Made by a program: the position numbers and the translations under genes. 64,000 nt of DNA from Chitinophagales bacterium (GTDB lineage: Bacteria; Bacteroidota; Bacteroidia; Chitinophagales; LD1): assembly GCA_026129525.1 (NCBI GenBank), contig JAHCHW010000003.1, positions 146,764 through 210,763 on the forward strand, in the 5' to 3' direction. The notes beneath the pieces are model-generated. The model did no database searches, was not told the origin of the DNA, and worked only from the letters and a program-made list of their open reading frames with translations. Shown here piece by piece: positions 57,395 through 64,000 of the stretch (position 1 is the stretch's first letter; every line of letters begins with the position of its first letter).

Positions 57395-59737
57395 ATGTCG
57401 AAGAACTTAATCATTGTTGAGTCGCCTGCTAAAGCGAAAACCATTAATAAATTTCTGGGTAAGGACTTTGTGGTTACTTCCTGCTACGGACACATTCGCG
57501 ACCTGCCCGACAGCGGCTTGGCTATTGATGTGGAGAATAACTACGAACCGGAGTATGTGGTTAGTGACGACAAAAAGGATGTAATTAAGGAACTGAAAAA
57601 GTTAGCAAAGAGTGCCGAGGAAATTTACCTGGCAACGGATGAAGACCGCGAAGGAGAAGCTATTTCGTGGCACCTGTGCGATGTGTTAAAACTGAATCCG
57701 AAAACAGCTAAGCGTATTACTTATACCGAGGTTACCGAAAAAGCCATTAAGGAAGCAGTTAAGCATCCGCGCAAAATCAATATGGATTTGGTAAACGCAC
57801 AGCAGGCGCGCAGAGTGCTCGACCGCTTGGTGGGTTACGAAATTTCGCCTGTTTTGTGGCGCAAAGTAAAACCATCGCTTAGTGCAGGTCGCGTACAATC
57901 GGTGGCCGTGCGGCTAATAGTTGAGCGCGAAAGAGAGATTCGCGCATTTAATGCGGTAGGCTCCTATAAAATAACAGCTTTCTTTTTTGTAACCGATGCA
58001 GCAGGAAAAAAATCGGTCTTTAAGGCAGAGCGCCCCGCAAATTTTAAAACCGAAAAAGAAGCCGAAAAATTTTTACAAGAAGTTGCCGATGCCGAGTTTA
58101 AAGTAAGCGCCATTGAAAAGAAGCCCGGCAAGCGAACCCCTCCCGCTCCGTTTACAACCTCTACACTGCAACAGGAAGCATCGCGTAAACTGAGTTTTCC
58201 GGTAGCCATTACCATGCGGGTAGCGCAGAGGTTGTACGAAGCCGGGCACATTACCTACATGCGTACCGATTCTACCAACCTTTCGGAAGAAGCCATATCG
58301 GGTTTGAAAAAAGAAATTACCAAGCGCTACGGAAAAGAGTATCACAAGGAAAGAGTTTTCGCCAACAAGAACGAATCGGCACAGGAAGCGCACGAAGCCA
58401 TTCGCCCTTCTAATGTATCGGTTCAGGAAATTGAAGCGGAGAGCGATGAAAAGCGCCTATACGATTTAATATGGAAGCGCACCGTTGCCTGCCAGATGGC
58501 AGATGCCGAAATCGAAAAAACGATTATTGACATCGTCAACAATAAAAACAAAGAAACGCTGAAAGCCACTGCCGAGGTGATTTTGTTTGAAGGCTTCCTG
58601 AAAGTGTACAACGAAGGAACCGATGATGAAGGAGAGAATGAAGATGAAACATCATCGCTTATTCCTCCTGTAAAAGAAGGACAAGTGCTGGAGTTAAAAG
58701 AACTGAACGCTACCGAGCGCTTTACCCGACCGGCTCCGCGATATACCGAAGCCAGTTTGGTAAAAAAACTAGAAGAACTCGGCATAGGCAGACCTTCTAC
58801 TTATGCGCCTACCATTTCTACCGTGCAAAAAAGAAATTATGTAGTAAAAGAAAGCCGCGAAGGCGTAGAGCGCAAATACAAAGTGTACACACTCAAAGCC
58901 GGCAAGGTTACCAACGAAGTGAAAACCGAAATTACCGGTGCCGAAAAATCGAAGTTGTTCCCTACCGATACCGGTGCCTTGGTAAACGACTTTCTGATGG
59001 AAAACTTCAAAAACATTGTTGACTACAATTTTACCGCTGAAGTTGAAAAAGAGTTCGATGAAATTGCATACGGCAAAATGGAGTGGCACAAAATGATTGA
59101 CGACTTCTACAAGCCTTTTCATAAGACTGTAGAAGATACTACCCAGAATGCCGCGCGTGCCACAGGCGAGCGCGAACTAGGCACCGACCCGGTAAGCGGT
59201 GAGCCGGTAATTGCCCGCATGGGGCGCTACGGACCCATGGTGCAAATTGGCAAGCCCGATGAGAATGACGAAAAGAAAAAACCTCGCTACGCCAAACTGC
59301 GCGCCAATCAATCCATTGAAACAATTAAGCTCGAAGAAGCGCTTGAACTTTTCAAACTGCCGCGTGTTTTAGGAACAAATGCCGAAGGAAAAGAAATAAA
59401 GGCAAGCATCGGTCGCTTTGGCCCTTATGTGCAATTGGATAAAACGTTTGCCTCTATTCCCAAGGATAAAGACCCTTACACGATTACTTTAGAGGACGCT
59501 CTAACGCTGATAAGTGAAAAAGAGCAGGCAAATGCCAACAAGGTGATTCATAACTTTGAAAAAGAAGGCATACAGGTGTTAAACGGTAAGTATGGTCCAT
59601 ACATAAAAAAAGGAAAGGACAACTACCGCATACCTAAAGATAAAGATGCCGAATACCTGACTCTGGAAGAGGTGCAAATGATAATAGGGGAACAGGGTCC
59701 GACCAAAAAAGGAAAATCTTTCAGACGAAAGAAATAG
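57395..59737 (+). CDS. topA: DNA topoisomerase I
   Basis: The 780-residue product has a TOPRIM domain ('LIIVESPAKAKTINKFLG', 'ATDEDREGEAISWHL'), the catalytic Tyr288 in 'AGHITYMRTDSTNLS', and 'LVKKLEELGIGRPSTYAPTI'. The C-terminus lacks zinc ribbons; instead it has TopA C-terminal repeats of the form 'PVIARMGRYGPMVQIGKPDE', 'KASIGRFGPYVQLDKTF' and 'VLNGKYGPYIKKGKDNYRIP', as in Bacteroidota TopA. It relaxes negative supercoils. The next gene starts on the base after the stop. Confidence 0.96.
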   Translation: MSKNLIIVESPAKAKTINKFLGKDFVVTSCYGHIRDLPDSGLAIDVENNYEPEYVVSDDKKDVIKELKKLAKSAEEIYLATDEDREGEAISWHLCDVLKLNPKTAKRITYTEVTEKAIKEAVKHPRKINMDLVNAQQARRVLDRLVGYEISPVLWRKVKPSLSAGRVQSVAVRLIVEREREIRAFNAVGSYKITAFFFVTDAAGKKSVFKAERPANFKTEKEAEKFLQEVADAEFKVSAIEKKPGKRTPPAPFTTSTLQQEASRKLSFPVAITMRVAQRLYEAGHITYMRTDSTNLSEEAISGLKKEITKRYGKEYHKERVFANKNESAQEAHEAIRPSNVSVQEIEAESDEKRLYDLIWKRTVACQMADAEIEKTIIDIVNNKNKETLKATAEVILFEGFLKVYNEGTDDEGENEDETSSLIPPVKEGQVLELKELNATERFTRPAPRYTEASLVKKLEELGIGRPSTYAPTISTVQKRNYVVKESREGVERKYKVYTLKAGKVTNEVKTEITGAEKSKLFPTDTGALVNDFLMENFKNIVDYNFTAEVEKEFDEIAYGKMEWHKMIDDFYKPFHKTVEDTTQNAARATGERELGTDPVSGEPVIARMGRYGPMVQIGKPDENDEKKKPRYAKLRANQSIETIKLEEALELFKLPRVLGTNAEGKEIKASIGRFGPYVQLDKTFASIPKDKDPYTITLEDALTLISEKEQANANKVIHNFEKEGIQVLNGKYGPYIKKGKDNYRIPKDKDAEYLTLEEVQMIIGEQGPTKKGKSFRRKK

Positions 59738-60604
59738 ATGGCGGAAAACAAAGAAATACACGCGCTCATTCAACTTCTCGATGACGAAGACAACGAGGTC
59801 TTCAAACATGTTCACGACAAACTTATCAGCCTTGGCAGCGAAATAATTCCCGAACTGGAACAAGCTTGGGTAGCAGAACTGAATCCGCTTGCCCACGAAC
59901 GCTTAGAAACCATTATCCACAAAATTCAGTTCGATGCGCTGGAGCAAGAATGGGAAGACTGGCTTTTTCTGGAGCCGCCCGACTTGTTAACAGGGGCATT
60001 CCTTGTTGCCAAGTATCACTATCCCGACATTCGTTTCGAAGATATACAGAAGAAGCTGCAAAAAATTAAGCAAAGCATTTGGTTAGAGCTAAACTACAAC
60101 CAAACACCCTTAGAGCAAATTCAAATTTTTAATCAGGTTTTTTATAACTACCATAACTTTAAAGGCTCGCAAACTTCATCCGACTATCAGGACTTTTGCA
60201 TTAACAATGTGCTGGAAACTAAAAAAGGCAATTCGATTATAGTTGGTATTATTTATCAGGTTTTGGCGCAGGAACTCAATTTGCCCGTGTATGGTGTTAC
60301 ACTCGTGCGTCATTACATTTTGGCATTCTGCAAAAAGGCAGTTATTGATTTTTACAGCGAAGAAAATTTAGAGCGGGAGATAATGTTTTACATTAACCCC
60401 ATTAACCGTGGCTCTATTTTTTCACGCAACGAAATCAAAGATTATCTCGACAAAATGAAAGTTGAGCAGGATGCGAAAAACTTTATTCCTGCAACCAACA
60501 ATGCAATCATTAAAGAACTGATTACCTACCTTATTGAGATTTACCAAAGTCAAAACCGCGAGGACAGGGTAAAGGAGTTGAGGCGGTTGTATCAATTACT
60601 GTAA
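59738..60604 (+). CDS. Transglutaminase-like (SirB1/Transglut_core2) protein
   Basis: The 288-residue product starts directly after topA. The middle has 'DYQDFCINNVLETKKGNSII' and 'VGIIYQVLAQELNLPVYGVT', then 'RHYILAFC', which follows the SirB1/Transglut_core2 pattern (Cys, then a conserved G-N-S-I, then His). The N-terminus is helical and HEAT-like ('IQLLDDEDNEVFKHVHDKLI'). Function in Bacteroidota is unknown; coupling to topA suggests co-expression only. Confidence 0.8.
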   Translation: MAENKEIHALIQLLDDEDNEVFKHVHDKLISLGSEIIPELEQAWVAELNPLAHERLETIIHKIQFDALEQEWEDWLFLEPPDLLTGAFLVAKYHYPDIRFEDIQKKLQKIKQSIWLELNYNQTPLEQIQIFNQVFYNYHNFKGSQTSSDYQDFCINNVLETKKGNSIIVGIIYQVLAQELNLPVYGVTLVRHYILAFCKKAVIDFYSEENLEREIMFYINPINRGSIFSRNEIKDYLDKMKVEQDAKNFIPATNNAIIKELITYLIEIYQSQNREDRVKELRRLYQLL

Positions 60605-60636
60605 CAGGCTGAATTCTTTTCCGCACTTTTGTTTAC

Positions 60637-62187
60637 GTGCATAATAATACAAAACCATCGCTGCTTTTTGCCTTTTTCGCATGGGCGTTGCTCATTTTGC
60701 GGTTTGGTTATCGTTATGGCACAGGCGATCAGGTAGAGTTGCTGCCTTACACACTGTTTCTGCATAATCCGGCACTTTATCCTACCGATTTTTTTATTCA
60801 GGGCTTACATGCCTCCGTTCCCAACGAACGCACGGTAATGGCACATTTGCTGCTGCCGTTTATAAACCATTTGGAGGCTTTCTGTTTTTTGTTTCAAATG
60901 CTGGCAACTATTGTGCTGTTATTGGGCTTAGAAAAAATTGCGCTTCGTTTTATTGCTGCCCGATACGCTGCATGGGCGGCTGTTTTGCTGGCGCTTATTC
61001 CGCTTAACGATTTTGGTTTGGGGAATGTTGAATTGTATTCGGAATGTTTACAAGCAGGTTTGGTAGCCGTAGCCATAGTAGTGTGGGCAGTTAATTTCTT
61101 TTTAGACAGAAAATTTTTACCCGCCTCTGCTTTAATGGCTGCGGCAACATTCATTCAGGTGTTAGACGGTTTGGATATAATGCTGGTGTTAAGCGCGCTG
61201 ATGGTTTGGAAATTTTTGGAACGGAAAATAACACTTGGTACACTCGTTAAGTTTTTAGGAATTTACGGTTGCACAGCCGGTGTTTGGCTGCTGCTTATTC
61301 TGAAAGCAAAAACATTGAATGTTCAGTTGCCGGAATTTCCCTATCAATCGCCCAATGAGTTTTTTAAAATTTTGTTTGAGTTTCGCCATCCGCATCACTT
61401 CATCTTCGCAAGTTTTTCAGAATGGAAAGTGTTGACGTATGTATTGTTAACCGTAGCAGCATTTTTTTACTTCCGAAAGCGGTCTGAAACTATGTTTCGG
61501 TTCGTGTTGATTTCAACAACTGCGCTTGCATTTTACATTGTTGCCACCGATGTTTTGCATTGGGTGTTTATAGCCAACTTTCAGTTTTACAAAGCAACGC
61601 AGTGGGTAAAGTTTTTTAGTGTGGTGGCTGTTGTCAGCATTTTGTCGAGCAGGGTGGCAACTGTTACAAATAGACGGTTGCCGAAGTTTTGGGAGGGGGC
61701 AGTTTTGATTTCCGGTTTTGCTCTTTGCTGGATAATTATTTTTTCATTTAGCAAGTTGCTGCCATACACAGTTCCGTATCAAATAGCAAAACTGAAACTG
61801 CAAGATGACATGCTTTCCATTTGCGAAGAAATAAAGCAATCTACTCCGCTTAACGCCACATTTATTCAGCCTTTCGAAAATACCGAGCTTAAGTTTTATG
61901 CCGAGCGCAGCAGCTATGTAGAGTTTAAAGCCAACGTGCGGCACAAAGCATTTGCCGGAGAATGGTATAGGCGAATTGTAGAAGTTTATGGTGTTGATTA
62001 CAATAGCAAACAAACAGGTTTTCCATTGCAGCAAGGGGCAAACAATAACTTCTATAACTTGAGCGAAGAAAAATTGAATCAGTTAAAAGGAGAAGGGGTT
62101 ACGCATGTGCTTACACGTACAGAACATGTGCCCGCTTTAGGTAAATTAGTGTTGCACAACAATACGTATGCGGTATATAAATTGTAA
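60637..62187 (+). CDS. Large polytopic membrane protein
   Basis: A GTG start at 60637 gives 516 residues with about ten hydrophobic segments up to residue ~380, then a soluble ~130-residue C-terminal domain ('SICEEIKQSTPLNATFIQPF' to 'ALGKLVLHNNTYAVYKL'). This recalls GT-C-like or DUF2029-like membrane proteins, in which the tail faces the periplasm, but I see no clear catalytic motif; the loop 'LHNPALYPTDFFIQGLHA' contains an Asp. The end overlaps the next gene by 20 bases. Confidence 0.7.
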   Translation: MHNNTKPSLLFAFFAWALLILRFGYRYGTGDQVELLPYTLFLHNPALYPTDFFIQGLHASVPNERTVMAHLLLPFINHLEAFCFLFQMLATIVLLLGLEKIALRFIAARYAAWAAVLLALIPLNDFGLGNVELYSECLQAGLVAVAIVVWAVNFFLDRKFLPASALMAAATFIQVLDGLDIMLVLSALMVWKFLERKITLGTLVKFLGIYGCTAGVWLLLILKAKTLNVQLPEFPYQSPNEFFKILFEFRHPHHFIFASFSEWKVLTYVLLTVAAFFYFRKRSETMFRFVLISTTALAFYIVATDVLHWVFIANFQFYKATQWVKFFSVVAVVSILSSRVATVTNRRLPKFWEGAVLISGFALCWIIIFSFSKLLPYTVPYQIAKLKLQDDMLSICEEIKQSTPLNATFIQPFENTELKFYAERSSYVEFKANVRHKAFAGEWYRRIVEVYGVDYNSKQTGFPLQQGANNNFYNLSEEKLNQLKGEGVTHVLTRTEHVPALGKLVLHNNTYAVYKL

Positions 62188-63007
62188 CGGAAACATTTAC
62201 AACGAATACGAAACCTTGTTGCCGGTAGGTAACCGGGGCTTTAAGTATGGCGATGGCTTTTTTGAAACTATTGCCATGTTTAACCGCAAAATGCCCTTGC
62301 TCGACTTTCACTGGAGCAGGGTAGAATTTACTGCCGAAGTATTGTCAACCGTTTTGCCGAGGCGATTGGATATGGAGCGCTTCGAAAGCATGGTGCTCGA
62401 TTTGGCTTCGGTAAACGATGCTGTAAAAAATGCGCGGGTTCGCTTGCAGTTTTTCCGGAAAGGAGGTGGCTTGTATTTGCCCGATGAAGACGAACTTGGC
62501 TATGTAATTTCCATTGATAAACTCGACAATGATTGCTTTACCGAAGGTGCCGGACTCACAGCAGGTATTCGCGAAGATTGTTACAAGCCGGTTTCCATGG
62601 TCAGCGATTTAAAAACCACCGGCTGCCTCAGCTACATTATGGCGGCACAGTTTGCCAAAGCTGAAGGTTGGGACGAAATAATTATGCTGAACCATTACAC
62701 GCAAATTTGCGAAGCCATTCACAGCAATGTTATTGTAGTGAAAAATGATAAACTTATTACCCCTGATTTAGACAGTGGCTGTGTAAACGGAGTAATGCGA
62801 ACATATTTAATGGCAATGTTAGATGCCGGTTTGGAAGAACGCCCCATTGAAATGCAGGAACTGCTCAATGCCGATGAAATTCTGCTGACCAATGCCGTGC
62901 GCGGAGTGCAGTGGGTAAAGGTGCTTGGCTCCCGAACCTACACAAATAAAAAAGCGGTGGAACTCACCGCTCTTTTAAATAAAAGTTTAACAGAAACTGC
63001 CGATTAG
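62168..63007 (+). CDS. Class IV aminotransferase (aminodeoxychorismate lyase-like)
   Basis: The 279-residue product has the fold-type IV pattern: 'RGFKYGDGFFETIAMFNRKM', 'RVRLQFFRKGG'-like strand, PLP lysine in 'DLKTTGCLSYIMAAQFAKAE', 'EAIHSNVIVVKNDKLITPDL' and 'GVMRTYLMAML'. Length and motifs fit PabC-like or D-amino-acid-transaminase-like enzymes. It is not the main branched-chain aminotransferase, which is ilvE at 51267-52352. Its stop overlaps the convergent gene's stop. Confidence 0.85.
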   Translation: MRYINCNGNIYNEYETLLPVGNRGFKYGDGFFETIAMFNRKMPLLDFHWSRVEFTAEVLSTVLPRRLDMERFESMVLDLASVNDAVKNARVRLQFFRKGGGLYLPDEDELGYVISIDKLDNDCFTEGAGLTAGIREDCYKPVSMVSDLKTTGCLSYIMAAQFAKAEGWDEIIMLNHYTQICEAIHSNVIVVKNDKLITPDLDSGCVNGVMRTYLMAMLDAGLEERPIEMQELLNADEILLTNAVRGVQWVKVLGSRTYTNKKAVELTALLNKSLTETAD

Positions 63008-63384
63008 TTTTTTCTGTTTCCTTTAACCTGCTCGGTTAACTTCGTTTTGGCGGCTTCGTAGGCTTTAAATTTTTCTTCGCCCAAAATTGTTTTCAGGTTT
63101 GTTTCAATATGTAAGGTCTGGCGTCTTAAAACGTTAACCTGCATTTCAGGAGTATTCAGGTTTTTGTCCTGTAAACTTTGAGCCTGGCTTTGAGCGCTCT
63201 TTACTAAAATTTCGCGCACTTTCGAAAACTCTTCGGTGCTTAATTTAAGTTCTGTTGAAAGCACTTTCAATACAACATCGGCATCGGCTTCGGTTGTCAT
63301 TTTAAAAAGGTCAGACTGAGTTTGAGCCATGGCGGCTACGGCAAATGCCACAAACAGTACGGAAGTGGTGATAAATTTCTTCAT
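63004..63384 (-). CDS. Small secreted Spy/CpxP-like protein
   Basis: The 126-residue product has a signal peptide ('VLFVAFAVAAMAQ', cleavage near residue 21). The mature part is helical: 'LKLSTEEFSKVREILVKSAQ' then 'LHIETNLKTILGEEKFKAYE', the paired-helix pattern of periplasmic Spy/CpxP-like proteins. Its stop overlaps the stop of the plus-strand gene by three bases. Confidence 0.7.
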   Translation of the reverse strand: MKKFITTSVLFVAFAVAAMAQTQSDLFKMTTEADADVVLKVLSTELKLSTEEFSKVREILVKSAQSQAQSLQDKNLNTPEMQVNVLRRQTLHIETNLKTILGEEKFKAYEAAKTKLTEQVKGNRKN

Positions 63385-63476
63385 GGTTATACGTTTTTAG
63401 TGAGCCAAATATAGGAAAGTTTCATTCTTACTGAAGTTCGGTTAGAACTTATTTCACACTTATTTGTTTTCAGGTA

Positions 63477-64000
63477 ATGAATGATACGAAGATTGCAATT
63501 TGTTGGTTTAGAAGAGATTTAAGGTTAGATGACAACGCAGCCCTTTACAATGCCTTGCGTTCAGGCTTTGAGGTGCTTCCACTTTTTATTTTCGATACAA
63601 ACATTTTAAATGAACTGGAAGATAAGCGCGACAGGAGAGTAGAGTTCATTCAAAGAGAAGTATTGCATATCCAAAATGAGCTACGCGCAATAGGTTCCGA
63701 TATACTGATTAAACACGGAAATCCGGTTGAAGTGTGGAAACAGATTCTTGCAGAGTACAACGTTAGCGCTGTTTTTGTTAACCACGATTACGAAAGCTAC
63801 GGGCAAAAGCGCGATACGCAGATTGCCGGATTACTTAAAGAGCAAGGGGGAGAATTCCGAACATTTAAGGACATAGTTGTTTTTGAGAAGGATGAAATTG
63901 TAAAGGATAACGGTTCGCCTTACACGGTGTTTACGCCATACTGCAAACGGTGGAAAGAAAAACTGACACCTTTCTTCTATAAAGAATATCCTACCACCAA
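63477..64000 (+). CDS. Deoxyribodipyrimidine photolyase/cryptochrome family protein (start only)
   Basis: From ATG 63477 the frame is open to the window end (174 codons plus two bases). It reads 'KIAICWFRRDLRLDDNAALY', 'VLPLFIFDTNIL', 'IQNELRAIGSDILIKHGNPV', 'VFVNHDYESYGQKRD' and 'TFKDIVVFEKDEIV', the photolyase N-terminal (antenna-binding) domain. The FAD-binding domain lies outside. It repairs UV-made pyrimidine dimers using blue light if it is a true photolyase. Confidence 0.92.
   Translation, partial: MNDTKIAICWFRRDLRLDDNAALYNALRSGFEVLPLFIFDTNILNELEDKRDRRVEFIQREVLHIQNELRAIGSDILIKHGNPVEVWKQILAEYNVSAVFVNHDYESYGQKRDTQIAGLLKEQGGEFRTFKDIVVFEKDEIVKDNGSPYTVFTPYCKRWKEKLTPFFYKEYPTT

Noticed and set aside
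1..64000. tRNA, rRNA, riboswitch, prophage or plasmid signals
   Set aside because: I looked for cloverleaf, rRNA and known leader motifs, integrases, capsid and replication genes and saw none. A covariance-model scan was not possible here.

Overview
This window looks like chromosomal DNA of a Bacteroidota bacterium, probably an aerobic environmental member of the Chitinophagales/Sphingobacteriales type. The evidence is: three large exported proteins that end in type IX secretion (T9SS) type A sorting domains; many signal peptides ending in 'AQ'; a DUF5723-type outer-membrane protein; a LytTR regulator paired with a beta-propeller sensor kinase; SCO1 and cytochrome c genes; and TAnnTTTG-like -7 boxes. 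No plasmid, prophage, CRISPR array, rRNA or tRNA was recognised.

Layout. 1-8.96 kb: the 5' part of ftsK, then a surface/secretion block (DUF5723 protein, five-haem T9SS cytochrome, FG-GAP/ASPIC T9SS protein, lipoprotein). 8.96-11.75 kb: housekeeping dapD, then coaD, a small secreted protein and lipB as an operon. 11.85-20.9 kb: an M43 metalloprotease with a T9SS tail, and a 1811-residue chimeric adhesin (collagen-like repeats, YadA-like head, six FN3-like repeats, lectin-like C-terminus). 20.3-23.2 kb: lipoprotein, LuxE-like synthetase and two membrane proteins. 23.6-28.2 kb: LytTR response regulator, polyvalent-type kinase and propeller histidine kinase. 28.2-35.4 kb: an accessory island of small one-directional genes, preceded by a region dense in palindromes and repeats. 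35.4-43.8 kb: aroC, oligopeptide-type binding lipoprotein, icd, sppA, folK and twin small lipoproteins. 43.9-49.0 kb: leuS, clpP and clpX. 49.2-56.1 kb: a His-rich secreted protein, a single-domain response regulator, SCO1 plus cytochrome c, ilvE, rdgB, ECF sigma factor with a membrane partner, and an M28 peptidase. 56.2-64 kb: a saccharopine-dehydrogenase-like oxidoreductase, topA with a transglutaminase-like gene, a large membrane protein, a class IV aminotransferase, a Spy-like protein and the start of a photolyase.

The most interesting feature is mobile or repetitive DNA acting on coding genes. One palindromic element family appears in three places: in frame in aroC, inside the signal-peptide region of the propeller kinase, and nested in an intergenic repeat. 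leuS carries two different in-frame simple-repeat insertions plus a long AT-rich extension. The 28.2-35.4 kb island, with opposed 21-bp-phased short sites and a 42-bp tandem array at its head and about 14 mostly unnamed small exported, membrane or zinc-ribbon proteins, is the best candidate for an undescribed system. Its function cannot be read from the sequence. All family calls were made by eye from translated sequence, without database searches.
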